A DNA stretch of 37,782 bases, taken from positions 1 to 37,782 of the IMG/VR virus record IMGVR_UViG_3300033571_027679; one strand, written 5' to 3'. Below, in pieces: positions 1 to 6,252 of the stretch (its first letter is position 1; the number at the start of each line of letters is the position of its first letter). Under the pieces are notes generated by a model. It did not search any database. It was not told the DNA's origin and saw nothing but the letters and a program-made list of their open reading frames with translations. This stretch comes from a virus. Both the position numbers and the translations under genes were made by a program.

Positions 1-422
1 GTCAGGTTTATGAACTCCACCTGGTAGTCGTGAAGCTCGAGGCTGCTGATCTTGTCGCCGACGCTGTTCGTCTCTGGAAGCCACTGGTTGAGGAAGTCCT
101 TGTTGACTGCATCCACGCAGAAGCTTGTCTTCTGGCGCAGGTCCTCGACGGCGTATTCAGCGTTAAAGTGCCTGAGCACTGCGGAGACCTCAGGGAGCAG
201 TCCCGTCAGGAACTTCCCCGTGTCGAGCGAGAAGAAGTTGATGTAGCCATCCCACTTCTTCATCTTGTACGCACGGTTGTGGAAGTAGTTCTTCTCCCTG
301 AACCTGAGCCTCTCGTAGAGCTCCTGCCTCAGCTTGAGGTCGTCAGAGAGGAAGAACGAGTAGTCATTGTTTATCCTGAGAATGTTTGTCATCGGAGGCT
401 TTCTTTGGCTCAAGTTTGCCAT
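1..422 (-). CDS. uvsW: UvsW-like DNA helicase, N-terminal part (cut by window edge)
   Basis: This is the first ~140 residues of a protein that continues beyond the left edge. The N-terminal domain contains a KKWDGYINFF segment and then LHDYQ just before the edge. These match the T4 UvsW N-terminal domain (NWDGRIRLL) and the HWYQ-type motif that precedes its helicase core. UvsW is a superfamily 2 ATPase that unwinds branched DNA and R-loops and helps switch replication from origins to recombination. Two starts are possible: ATG at 422, or ATG at 392. From 392 the WDG motif falls at residues 47-49, the same place as in T4 UvsW, so 392 may be the true start. Walker motifs lie outside the window. 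The family call is fairly safe; the start is not. Confidence 0.75.
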   Translation of the reverse strand, partial: MANLSQRKPPMTNILRINNDYSFFLSDDLKLRQELYERLRFREKNYFHNRAYKMKKWDGYINFFSLDTGKFLTGLLPEVSAVLRHFNAEYAVEDLRQKTSFCVDAVNKDFLNQWLPETNSVGDKISSLELHDYQVEFINL

Positions 423-492
423 TCTTTTTCCGGTAGAGGCCGGACTTAATGCCCTTGGTTTTTCTCCTACCGGCTTTTCTTCCGCAACACAT
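364..492 (-). CDS. Possible small basic protein, 42 residues
   Basis: An ATG-initiated frame of 42 codons lies between the exonuclease gene and the UvsW start, beginning MCCGRKAGRRKTKG. It is rich in Lys and Arg and opens with a Cys-Cys pair. A GGGGGT stretch a few bases upstream could act as a ribosome binding site. It overlaps the start of the UvsW-like gene in another frame, by 29 nt if UvsW starts at 392 and by more if it starts at 422. No function is recognised. It fills an otherwise empty gap in a tightly packed region, but the case is weak. Confidence 0.33.
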   Translation of the reverse strand: MCCGRKAGRRKTKGIKSGLYRKKNGKLEPKKASDDKHSQDKQ

Positions 493-511
493 GAACACCC
501 CCGCAGTTTAT

Positions 512-1123
512 CTATCGCACATTGCGGCAGAACTTGTGGCGCAGCAACTGGACGACCATCATCGCATCATCCTTTGCGACGTGCGACACGATTTTGGATA
601 TGCCGGCCCTGTTTGCGCACTCCTGAAGGTCGGGCATGGCGGTGTCTTTCTCGGGGTCGAAGAAAAGAATGGCAGGGTCCATCACCCGCTGGTTGAGGCT
701 GACCCTCCCCCACTGCTTGATCTTGCTTTTCAGGAAGGGTATGTCGAAGCTGCCGACATTCTTGCCTGCTGCGGTGACATAGAAAAGGTCCTTGATCGGG
801 TCGGGCTTCCAGCCGTTCACGAACAGGAAGCCGTTGATGGCCTCTGGTAGTTCCTCAAGCGGCATGTACCGAGTGCCATCATCGTCCTCCTTGATGTTGG
901 ACTTCATGGCCTTGGCGATCCTGAGGAGCAAGTTTGAGTTCATTGCCAGTCCTCCAGGCTGGCCTCTGTAGGCCGTCTTTTTGGTGAACATGCAGTTCAG
1001 GACTGGCAGTTCCTCAAGCGGCTTGGGGTCGGACAGGTCGTCGAGGATTGCGCAGAAGGACAGTATGTCGCATTCTTCAAAATCGAGACCGCCTGTTTCA
1101 ATATCCAACGACATATATCGCAT
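512..1123 (-). CDS. DnaQ-like DEDDh 3'-5' exonuclease
   Basis: A 203-residue protein with the three exonuclease motifs of the DEDDh superfamily. ExoI is DIETGG near residue 7, ExoII is NVGSFDIPFL near residue 123, and ExoIII is HVAKDDAMMV near residue 182 with the His-x4-Asp pair. The family removes nucleotides from DNA or RNA 3' ends using two metal ions held by the acidic residues. No polymerase domain is attached, so it is a stand-alone exonuclease. It could act in DNA repair, proofreading in trans, or degradation of host nucleic acid. The start has a strong GGAGGG ribosome binding site. It lies upstream of the UvsW-like gene on the same strand and probably shares its transcript. Confidence 0.85.
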   Translation of the reverse strand: MRYMSLDIETGGLDFEECDILSFCAILDDLSDPKPLEELPVLNCMFTKKTAYRGQPGGLAMNSNLLLRIAKAMKSNIKEDDDGTRYMPLEELPEAINGFLFVNGWKPDPIKDLFYVTAAGKNVGSFDIPFLKSKIKQWGRVSLNQRVMDPAILFFDPEKDTAMPDLQECANRAGISKIVSHVAKDDAMMVVQLLRHKFCRNVR

Positions 1124-1214
1124 GATGCACCCTCCTTGATTTTTCAGGTTTCATCATAATCTCTAGATCTGCTCTGGGAAAGGCCAATCCAGTCAGGCAT
1201 TCCCATGATTTCAA

Positions 1215-1224
1215 GATATATAAC
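1215..1224 (+). promoter_or_regulatory. Late-promoter-like GATATATAAC motif
   Basis: The sequence GATATATAAC lies only three bases before the ATG of the downstream 81-residue gene. Its first eight bases fit NATAWATA, close to the T4 late promoter TATAAATA recognised by gp55-bound RNA polymerase. The same ten-base pattern, down to AAC, recurs at 36864 before the gp13-like gene. If it is used here, the mRNA would be essentially leaderless, which agrees with the lack of a Shine-Dalgarno sequence. The call rests on motif similarity only. Confidence 0.35.
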
Positions 1225-1227
1225 TGC

Positions 1228-1473
1228 ATGACCTATACGAAGCTTTTCCGGATATTCGTGGGAGACACCGTGTTCACCGAAGACGGTTCTCGTTACACGG
1301 TTCAGGGCATTTACTACGATCTCGACGAGCAGCCAAAGTTTACGATCACCGATGGGTGGCACACAGTCACTGTGACGGAAGACAGGCTTTCCTTGACGAG
1401 GACATCTTTTCTCATGAGTGAAATTGCGCATGTTACCAAAAAGATCGAAGAAATTTCTGGTGGCGATTTATGA
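1228..1473 (+). CDS. Small beta-rich protein, unknown function (81 aa)
   Basis: This protein of 81 residues is not a recognised family. Residues ~11-55 read as a small barrel-like module: VGDTVFTEDGSRYTV, then a Tyr-rich turn, then FTITDGWHTVTVTEDRL. Similar modules occur twice in the next gene, so the two are probably related by duplication. The stop overlaps the next start as ATGA, so the pair should be translationally coupled. No Shine-Dalgarno sequence precedes the ATG. There is no usable in-frame start upstream: the frame opens after a TGA near 1137 and contains no ATG, GTG or TTG before 1228. Confidence 0.65.
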   Translation: MTYTKLFRIFVGDTVFTEDGSRYTVQGIYYDLDEQPKFTITDGWHTVTVTEDRLSLTRTSFLMSEIAHVTKKIEEISGGDL

Positions 1474-2135
1474 AAATCACCTACTGGGGAGGCGGCGAAA
1501 TTCTTTGTGGTGGCAACGCCTTCTGTCACGAGGGTGTGTATTTTCACTACAAGTTCGCAAAGGGAGATACAGCATATCTGAGAAGCATGGCGAATAAGGG
1601 CCAGCTAGTCGCAATCACAATAGCTGACGTACGACTTCTGAACTCACCTTCAACATTCGGCGTGAATGTTCCGATCTACGTCGACCAGTTAAACAGCCTT
1701 TACAACCAAGGCGATCTCGTGACTGAGTCCGAGGCTCAAGACCTGATAATCATATCGCCTTTCATAAACATTGAGGAGCCAATCGTTCTTGGAAACTCCT
1801 CGGACGTTTTTGCACAGAGAATGCAAAAATACAGGACTAGACCCGCTAGGAATCCCGAGTATGTCCGTGGCATGGCTAGCGTTGCTGCGCCTAAGTTTGA
1901 GGTTGGTGAAAGAGTCTGCAGCAGGACTGCTGCGATCCGTGGACAGCTTGATTGCGTGGTTGTCAAAACGATTTACGGGACAACCAACTTCATCTACGAA
2001 GACACTTTGGGAGGACTTTGGAACCAGAGCGAAATAGTTAGCCGAAATACCGCCAAGAATCTTGCTTTGGAATACTGGAACACCGCCAAGACGGACATCG
2101 AGAACGAGCTGCGCAGCGACGCTCCGCCAAGCTAG
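1470..2135 (+). CDS. Protein with two tandem beta-barrel-like modules, unknown function
   Basis: A 221-residue protein of unknown function. Two segments share a pattern: residues ~28-82 (FAKGDTAYLRS ... YNQGDLVTESEA) and ~142-190 (FEVGERVCSR ... GGLWNQSEIVS). Each goes from an x-V/K-G-D/E-x-V/A strand through a short loop to a Tyr/Phe strand and a final Trp/Tyr-Asn-Gln turn. The preceding 81-residue gene has one such unit. The pattern recalls KOW/Tudor/SH3-type barrels, which bind RNA, DNA or protein, but this is only inferred from spacing and hydrophobic pattern. The stop codon sits in a CTAG palindrome shared with the convergent helicase gene. Confidence 0.65.
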   Translation: MKITYWGGGEILCGGNAFCHEGVYFHYKFAKGDTAYLRSMANKGQLVAITIADVRLLNSPSTFGVNVPIYVDQLNSLYNQGDLVTESEAQDLIIISPFINIEEPIVLGNSSDVFAQRMQKYRTRPARNPEYVRGMASVAAPKFEVGERVCSRTAAIRGQLDCVVVKTIYGTTNFIYEDTLGGLWNQSEIVSRNTAKNLALEYWNTAKTDIENELRSDAPPS

Positions 2136-3223
2136 TCAAGGTACGACGGGCGGTACTCCTCGCTGCGCACCCATATCAGGCCGTTGACTGCCCTTGAGGC
2201 CGCCGTGTACGCCCACCGCACATGGTCCCACTTGTCGCACCTCTGCTCGAACACGATCACGTTGCCGAACTGGTCGCCTTGAGCTTTGTGGCAGGTGATT
2301 GCGTATGCATAGTCGAAAGGGTTTGCGTCCTGATCAAACTCAAACTTGTTCGTCTCCTCCCCGAACTGCTTGTGGTCATACTTCACATTCTTGTAGATCA
2401 TGCCGTCGGAGATGAAGTCGAACCTGTAGCGTTTGTGCACCATCGTCACGATTCCCTGCATACCGTTAAAAAGGCGCTCGACCCTGTTGTTGCGCAGGCA
2501 TATGACCTTCTCGCCCTGAACGACATGCGCCGGCTCTATCTTCCTGAATGACCTTACACGCCTGTTGATCTCGCTTCTTGTCTTGTTGAATGCGACTATC
2601 ACCTGATCGACTGCGGAAAGGTGGGAGTCCTCTACGGATGAGGCTGTAACCACTTGAACTTTGGTCGAGCCGTCGAATGATGAGGCTGGCTTGCCAATCC
2701 TGATGTGCTGCGCAAAGTGGGCTATCTCGCCTGCGTTTCTGTGCACGGTCTCTAGCTTGAACATCGGATTTGCCATCACGTTGAACTTCGTCCCTATCGG
2801 TTCAAGCTGCCCGTGGTCGCCGACATAGATGATTGGCTTGCCGAAGCTGACCAAGTCGTCGTGTATCTCCTTGCTGACCATGCTCGCCTCATCGATTATG
2901 AAGCCGTCTATGGTGCTCACGTTTGGGTCAAACCTGCTCGCAAGCTCCCAGTAGGTGTTGTCGTTCTCGTCCTTGTAAGGAACGTAGATTGTCGAGTGGA
3001 TCGTCTTGGCTGACACGCCTTTCTTTCGCAGCACGTTTGCAGCCTTTCCGGTGTAGGCGGCAGCCTGGAAAGTCTGCTGCCTCCTAGAGAGGGCCTCGAG
3101 GAGGACTGATATTATCGTGCTCTTTCCGCAACCGGCGACACCGCCAAAAGTGATTACCTGCTCGTGGTTCATCCTCTCGATGATCCCACGGATGACATTT
3201 TTCTGCTCTTCGGTTAGCTGCAT
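2132..3223 (-). CDS. Dda/RecD-like superfamily 1B DNA helicase
   Basis: This is an ATP-driven 5'-3' DNA helicase by family. It has an N-terminal TEEQKNVI Q-motif region, Walker A GGVAGCGKST (residues ~27-36), Walker B IDEASM near residue 111, a GDHGQL motif III, and C-terminal motifs ITCHKAQGDQF and YTAASRAVNG. At 363 residues it is shorter than T4 Dda (439) but complete across the motifs. T4 Dda helps start origin replication and removes proteins from DNA. The ATG at 3223 is preceded by CCGGAGCGAACG, a good ribosome binding site, so it is preferred over an upstream TTG at 3244. The 3' end shares a CTAG with the convergent neighbour. Confidence 0.85.
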   Translation of the reverse strand: MQLTEEQKNVIRGIIERMNHEQVITFGGVAGCGKSTIISVLLEALSRRQQTFQAAAYTGKAANVLRKKGVSAKTIHSTIYVPYKDENDNTYWELASRFDPNVSTIDGFIIDEASMVSKEIHDDLVSFGKPIIYVGDHGQLEPIGTKFNVMANPMFKLETVHRNAGEIAHFAQHIRIGKPASSFDGSTKVQVVTASSVEDSHLSAVDQVIVAFNKTRSEINRRVRSFRKIEPAHVVQGEKVICLRNNRVERLFNGMQGIVTMVHKRYRFDFISDGMIYKNVKYDHKQFGEETNKFEFDQDANPFDYAYAITCHKAQGDQFGNVIVFEQRCDKWDHVRWAYTAASRAVNGLIWVRSEEYRPSYLD

Positions 3224-3284
3224 CGTTCGCTCCGGCGTTGGCAATTCATTTTGCGGAGATGATCATACCACGCCAGAGGGTCGT

Positions 3285-3467
3285 TCACGAACTCTTGCGC
3301 TTTTTGGGCCTGAAGTCACCCTTGCGATATCTCTCGTTTTCCTTATCGGAGTTTAGCTGGCTGCAGGCTCCCTGAACGATGAAGTCCTTGTGTGGGCCGC
3401 AACCACCGATGTATGGGCCGGTGGCGGCCCCCTCACGCAGACGAAGCCAATCGGAAAATTTCTTCAT
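3285..3467 (-). CDS. Small protein with capsid-targeting-like N terminus (60 aa)
   Basis: A 60-residue basic protein that begins MKKFSDWLRLREGAATG. The start resembles the T4 capsid-targeting sequence (MKTYQEFIAE), and the LRE at residues 10-12 fits the [LI]xE site of the T4 prohead protease. After cleavage about 48 residues would remain, containing two Cys and ending in a Lys/Arg-rich tail (RPKKRKSS). This would suit a small DNA-associated internal head protein, like T4 IPI-IPIII. The ATG overlaps the stop of the upstream 147-residue gene as TGATG, and an AGAGG lies upstream. The role is inferred; no homolog is recognised. Confidence 0.65.
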   Translation of the reverse strand: MKKFSDWLRLREGAATGPYIGGCGPHKDFIVQGACSQLNSDKENERYRKGDFRPKKRKSS

Positions 3468-3910
3468 CACTTCAACCTCTTCAAAAATTTGGCTTTGTAC
3501 TTGTAGCCGTCGGGGTCGCATCCCTCCTCGATGCAGGATGGGTCGGGGAGAACCTCCCGCTCGACAATGACGAAATTAAGGCCCAGCCTCCGATACTGGA
3601 CGACACCTGAATCCTTGTCGATCCACTCGTAGCCATCGTGATCGTCTATGGTGACCTCATTTCCCCTGTCGACAACACGCTCCACCTGAACTTCTTCGGA
3701 CTCCACAAGCTCGTAGGATGGAAGACCGAACCGCAGGGGTGGCGGTTCAGGGAGGGCGTCCAGGCCAGCCAGCAGGCGACGCAGCAGCGAAGAGTGCTCG
3801 ACCGTCTCCTGAGTCACGCCCTTGCCGTTGGCCGTGCAAACCTTGACATACTCGGAAACCCTATCGCACACGAACTCAATCTGACTTGCGGACAGACTGT
3901 CTTGCTTCAT
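3467..3910 (-). CDS. Hypothetical acidic protein (147 aa)
   Basis: An unrecognised 147-residue protein. The N-terminal ~50 residues look helical (SASQIEFVCDRVSEYVKV, then HSSLLRRLLAGLD). The middle is acidic and Val/Glu-rich, and a central stretch DDHDGYEWIDKDSGVVQY suggests beta structure. No enzyme motif, signal peptide or membrane segment is visible. It sits between two genes with capsid-targeting-like starts and is coupled to the downstream one by TGATG. Its own start follows closely on the stop of the upstream proline/glycine-rich gene, with a GGAG inside that stop region. The three probably form one transcript for virion or head-associated proteins. Confidence 0.6.
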   Translation of the reverse strand: MKQDSLSASQIEFVCDRVSEYVKVCTANGKGVTQETVEHSSLLRRLLAGLDALPEPPPLRFGLPSYELVESEEVQVERVVDRGNEVTIDDHDGYEWIDKDSGVVQYRRLGLNFVIVEREVLPDPSCIEEGCDPDGYKYKAKFLKRLK

Positions 3911-3918
3911 GGGTCAGG

Positions 3919-4287
3919 TCACTCCACGCTCTGCTCGCCCTCTGGCTTTCCCTCTTGTTTGCCAGCATCGCTCTCGGGCTTTTCTTCCTCTTCTTTCGTC
4001 CCGAGCAGCTTGCCGAGAACGTCCCAGACATTGTACGCCTTCAGTTTTTTGCTTCCAGAGTTACCGCCGGGCGCACCAGGCATCGGAGGAGCGCCGCCCA
4101 TGCCGCCCCCGCCTCCGGGCATTGGCAAAGGAGGAGGAGCGCCGCCACCGCCACCGCCGGGTGGGGGAGGGGGAAGACCGCCGCCGGGAGGTCCGCCACC
4201 GCCGGGAGGACCGCCGGGCGGCGGCCCGCCGGGAGCATCTGCCTCGGACATAAGCCTAGAGGAAACAAAATTCATAAAGGTTTTCAT
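3919..4287 (-). CDS. Pro/Gly-rich protein with capsid-targeting-like N terminus
   Basis: About 122 residues, beginning MKTFMNFVSSRLMSEADAPG. The first residues match the capsid-targeting pattern seen elsewhere in the window, with MSE as a possible protease site. Residues ~18-70 are almost pure proline, glycine and alanine with a few methionines, in runs such as PPPPPGGGGGG and GGAPPMPGAPG. They look like the FH1 polyproline tracts of formins. The C-terminal ~50 residues return to normal composition (LKAYNVWDVLGKLLG) and end Glu/Lys-rich. An in-frame ATG at 4320 would add 11 residues and has an AGGGG upstream. I chose 4287 because it puts the targeting-like peptide at the N terminus. Probably a packaged virion protein; function unknown. 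Confidence 0.6.
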   Translation of the reverse strand: MKTFMNFVSSRLMSEADAPGGPPPGGPPGGGGPPGGGLPPPPPGGGGGGAPPPLPMPGGGGGMGGAPPMPGAPGGNSGSKKLKAYNVWDVLGKLLGTKEEEEKPESDAGKQEGKPEGEQSVE

Positions 4288-4292
4288 CGATG

Positions 4293-4300
4293 TATTTATG
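4293..4300 (-). promoter_or_regulatory. Late-promoter-like CATAAATA
   Basis: CATAAATA on the minus strand matches the T4 late promoter TATAAATA at seven of eight bases. It lies six bases before the ATG at 4287, giving an almost leaderless message if used, or it falls inside the gene if the start is 4320. The gene has virion-protein features, which fits late expression. Evidence is motif only. Confidence 0.35.
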
Positions 4301-4371
4301 TCAATAAACGGCAAATCCATTTGGGGTTGCCCCTGGCTGAAGGTGAATATAGTCTCTAGCTGGAGGAAATC

Positions 4372-5430
4372 ATGAACAACAAAGTTATGCTGTTTTCCGA
4401 TATACATGTGCATCCACACAAGAGGAGCCAGCAGAGGCTTGACGACTGCCTGAACGCCCTCGGGTGGGTTTTTGATAAGGCATCTGAGGCTGGCGTCAGG
4501 GACATACTGTTCGGAGGGGACCTGTTCCACGACAGACAAAAGATCGAGGTTTACACATACCAGAGGGTTTTCGAGGTCCTGTCCGACAAGCTATCGAGCG
4601 GCCATTTCCGCCTTGTGTTGCTGCTTGGAAACCATGACCTATGGTACAACGACAGGACTACGGTGAGCAGCGTCACGCCGCTATCTGCACTGCCTGGCGT
4701 CACAATCGTCTCCAAGCCAAGCAGGCTGTCCATAGCGGGCTCCAACTGGGACTTCATCCCTTTTACCCACAACCCCGTGGAGACTCTGGAAGAGCTGAAG
4801 GCTATGCCGGGCGAGCCGAAGTACGCCCTTGGTCACATCGCAGTCGATGGCGCCGTGCTGCACGGCACGCAGACCGCTGACGTTGCGATCGAGCATGACG
4901 GGGACATGGTTCGCATATCTCCGGCGCTTTTCTCCCACTACAGGCACACATTCCTCGGGCACTACCACGCAGAACAGCGTGTGAACTTGAAGGTCGAATA
5001 CATAGGGTCACCCCTCCAGCTAAGCTTCGGGGAGGCTTTCCAGCAGAAGCACATAATACTTTTCGATTGCGAAACCGGCGAGCGGGACTACATCGTCAAC
5101 GACTTCAGCCCAAAACACCTGATCATATCGCCGGACGAGCGTGAGAAGTATGACCTGAACGGCAACTTTGTCCAGTTGCGGGTAGACAGCATCAGCTCAA
5201 CCGATCTGGTGTCGGTCAGGCGTGAGATGCAGTCGAGCGCAGGCATGGCCAGTCTGGAGATTCGACAGCAGAAAAAGTTGATTGAGGAGCATGTAATATC
5301 AGACGCCAAAGCTCTATTGAGTCAGGGCGACGAGCTTCTGGCACGCTACGCCCATGAGGTCGGACACAACGGCCTGGATCTTGACAAACTTCTTTCGGTT
5401 GGAAGGGCAATCTGCCAGAAGACGGAGTGA
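4372..5430 (+). CDS. 47: gp47-like (SbcD/Mre11) recombination nuclease subunit
   Basis: Metallophosphoesterase subunit of the gp46-gp47 complex, the phage counterpart of Rad50-Mre11. It resects DNA ends so that recombination can start replication. The phosphoesterase motifs appear in order: FSDIHVHPH (residues ~8-16), GGDLFHDR (~48), GNHDLW (~85), GHIAVDGAV (~154) and GHYHAE (~197). These carry the two-metal ligands Asp, His, Asn and His. It has 352 residues, close to T4 gp47 (339) with normal C-terminal length. The start has a strong TGGAGGAAATC ribosome binding site. The stop overlaps the next start as GTGA, and gp46 follows after one inserted gene. Confidence 0.92.
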   Translation: MNNKVMLFSDIHVHPHKRSQQRLDDCLNALGWVFDKASEAGVRDILFGGDLFHDRQKIEVYTYQRVFEVLSDKLSSGHFRLVLLLGNHDLWYNDRTTVSSVTPLSALPGVTIVSKPSRLSIAGSNWDFIPFTHNPVETLEELKAMPGEPKYALGHIAVDGAVLHGTQTADVAIEHDGDMVRISPALFSHYRHTFLGHYHAEQRVNLKVEYIGSPLQLSFGEAFQQKHIILFDCETGERDYIVNDFSPKHLIISPDEREKYDLNGNFVQLRVDSISSTDLVSVRREMQSSAGMASLEIRQQKKLIEEHVISDAKALLSQGDELLARYAHEVGHNGLDLDKLLSVGRAICQKTE

Positions 5431-6131
5431 TTTTGGACGTCGTTGTGACAGGCATGACGGAAAGGCTTTGGAACCCTTGGGTAGCGAGTTGGTGCCTGTC
5501 TCTAAAGAACTTGGCGAAGACAGAGGCGCATGTTAAGGTCGTGGACCTTGGTCTGACGCAGCCGACTAGGCAAAAGATCCAGTCTTTTGGTTTTGAAGTT
5601 GTCGATGGCCAGTTGAAGTCAGGCATACGGTCATCAACCCTTTCGCACGTCATCCCAAGGATATCCGCAGGTGACAGGTTCTGCTTTTTCGACTTCGACA
5701 TCTGGTTCAACGGCCCAGTCGATTCGGCGTTCGCACTTCTCAAAGACAAGATCGTCGTGTGCCAAAATCTTGATCACGGGTTTCTCGGCCTGACGAAGAC
5801 GTCAGGCAAGAACCTAGCTGCAATCGGCGGCCTGCTCGAGGCTCTGGGCGATCCCGACACCCACAAGAGCATCCACGAAAATTTCGACGCCTTTTTTATT
5901 CGTGTCGAAGACAAGTACAACGTGATTAGCCTGCCAGACATCGAGGAAAAGGATGGCGTCCTAACCTATATTGGCGATGCTGCTGTGGGCATACACCCAA
6001 CCGGTATTTTCAAGCAGTTGCCTTCAAGAAAGCGACTGCTGTTCCACGAGAGGCACAGGGACATGTTCGACGAGCATGTGTCATCCAGAAGGATAGTGCA
6101 CATGAGCTTAAGTAAATCCCGGAAATTCTGA
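5427..6131 (+). CDS. Glycosyltransferase-like protein inserted between gp47 and gp46
   Basis: A 234-residue protein starting at a GTG that overlaps the gp47 stop (GTGA). Residues ~37-57 (VKVVDLGLTQPTRQKIQSFG) recall the V-Y/V-DLGL element of GT-A-fold glycosyltransferases. FFDFDIWF near residue 90 looks like the metal/nucleotide-sugar DxD motif. Later segments (HENFDAFFIRVED, GDAAVGIHPTG) are compatible with such an enzyme. T4 also carries a glucosyltransferase gene (agt) beside gene 47, but that is a GT-B enzyme. Possible roles are modification of phage DNA bases, virion proteins or host surface sugars. The fold assignment is an inference from motifs; the gene itself is clear. Confidence 0.6.
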   Translation: MILDVVVTGMTERLWNPWVASWCLSLKNLAKTEAHVKVVDLGLTQPTRQKIQSFGFEVVDGQLKSGIRSSTLSHVIPRISAGDRFCFFDFDIWFNGPVDSAFALLKDKIVVCQNLDHGFLGLTKTSGKNLAAIGGLLEALGDPDTHKSIHENFDAFFIRVEDKYNVISLPDIEEKDGVLTYIGDAAVGIHPTGIFKQLPSRKRLLFHERHRDMFDEHVSSRRIVHMSLSKSRKF

Positions 6132-6252
6132 GTGTAAATACAGAAAAACATAAACGACTCCGTTGCCCTTGAATTGGCTTTTGGGCGTGGATAAGTTCAA
6201 CTTCTCCTTGCCCCTGACATCTGCTGGCGCTGCGCCGAAAATCGGGTTTTAC

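Noticed and set aside
3638-4375. Plus-strand open frame with proline and glycine runs
   Set aside because: It is antisense to two minus-strand genes; the repeats are the complement of the Pro/Gly-rich gene, and its end runs into the start of gp47.
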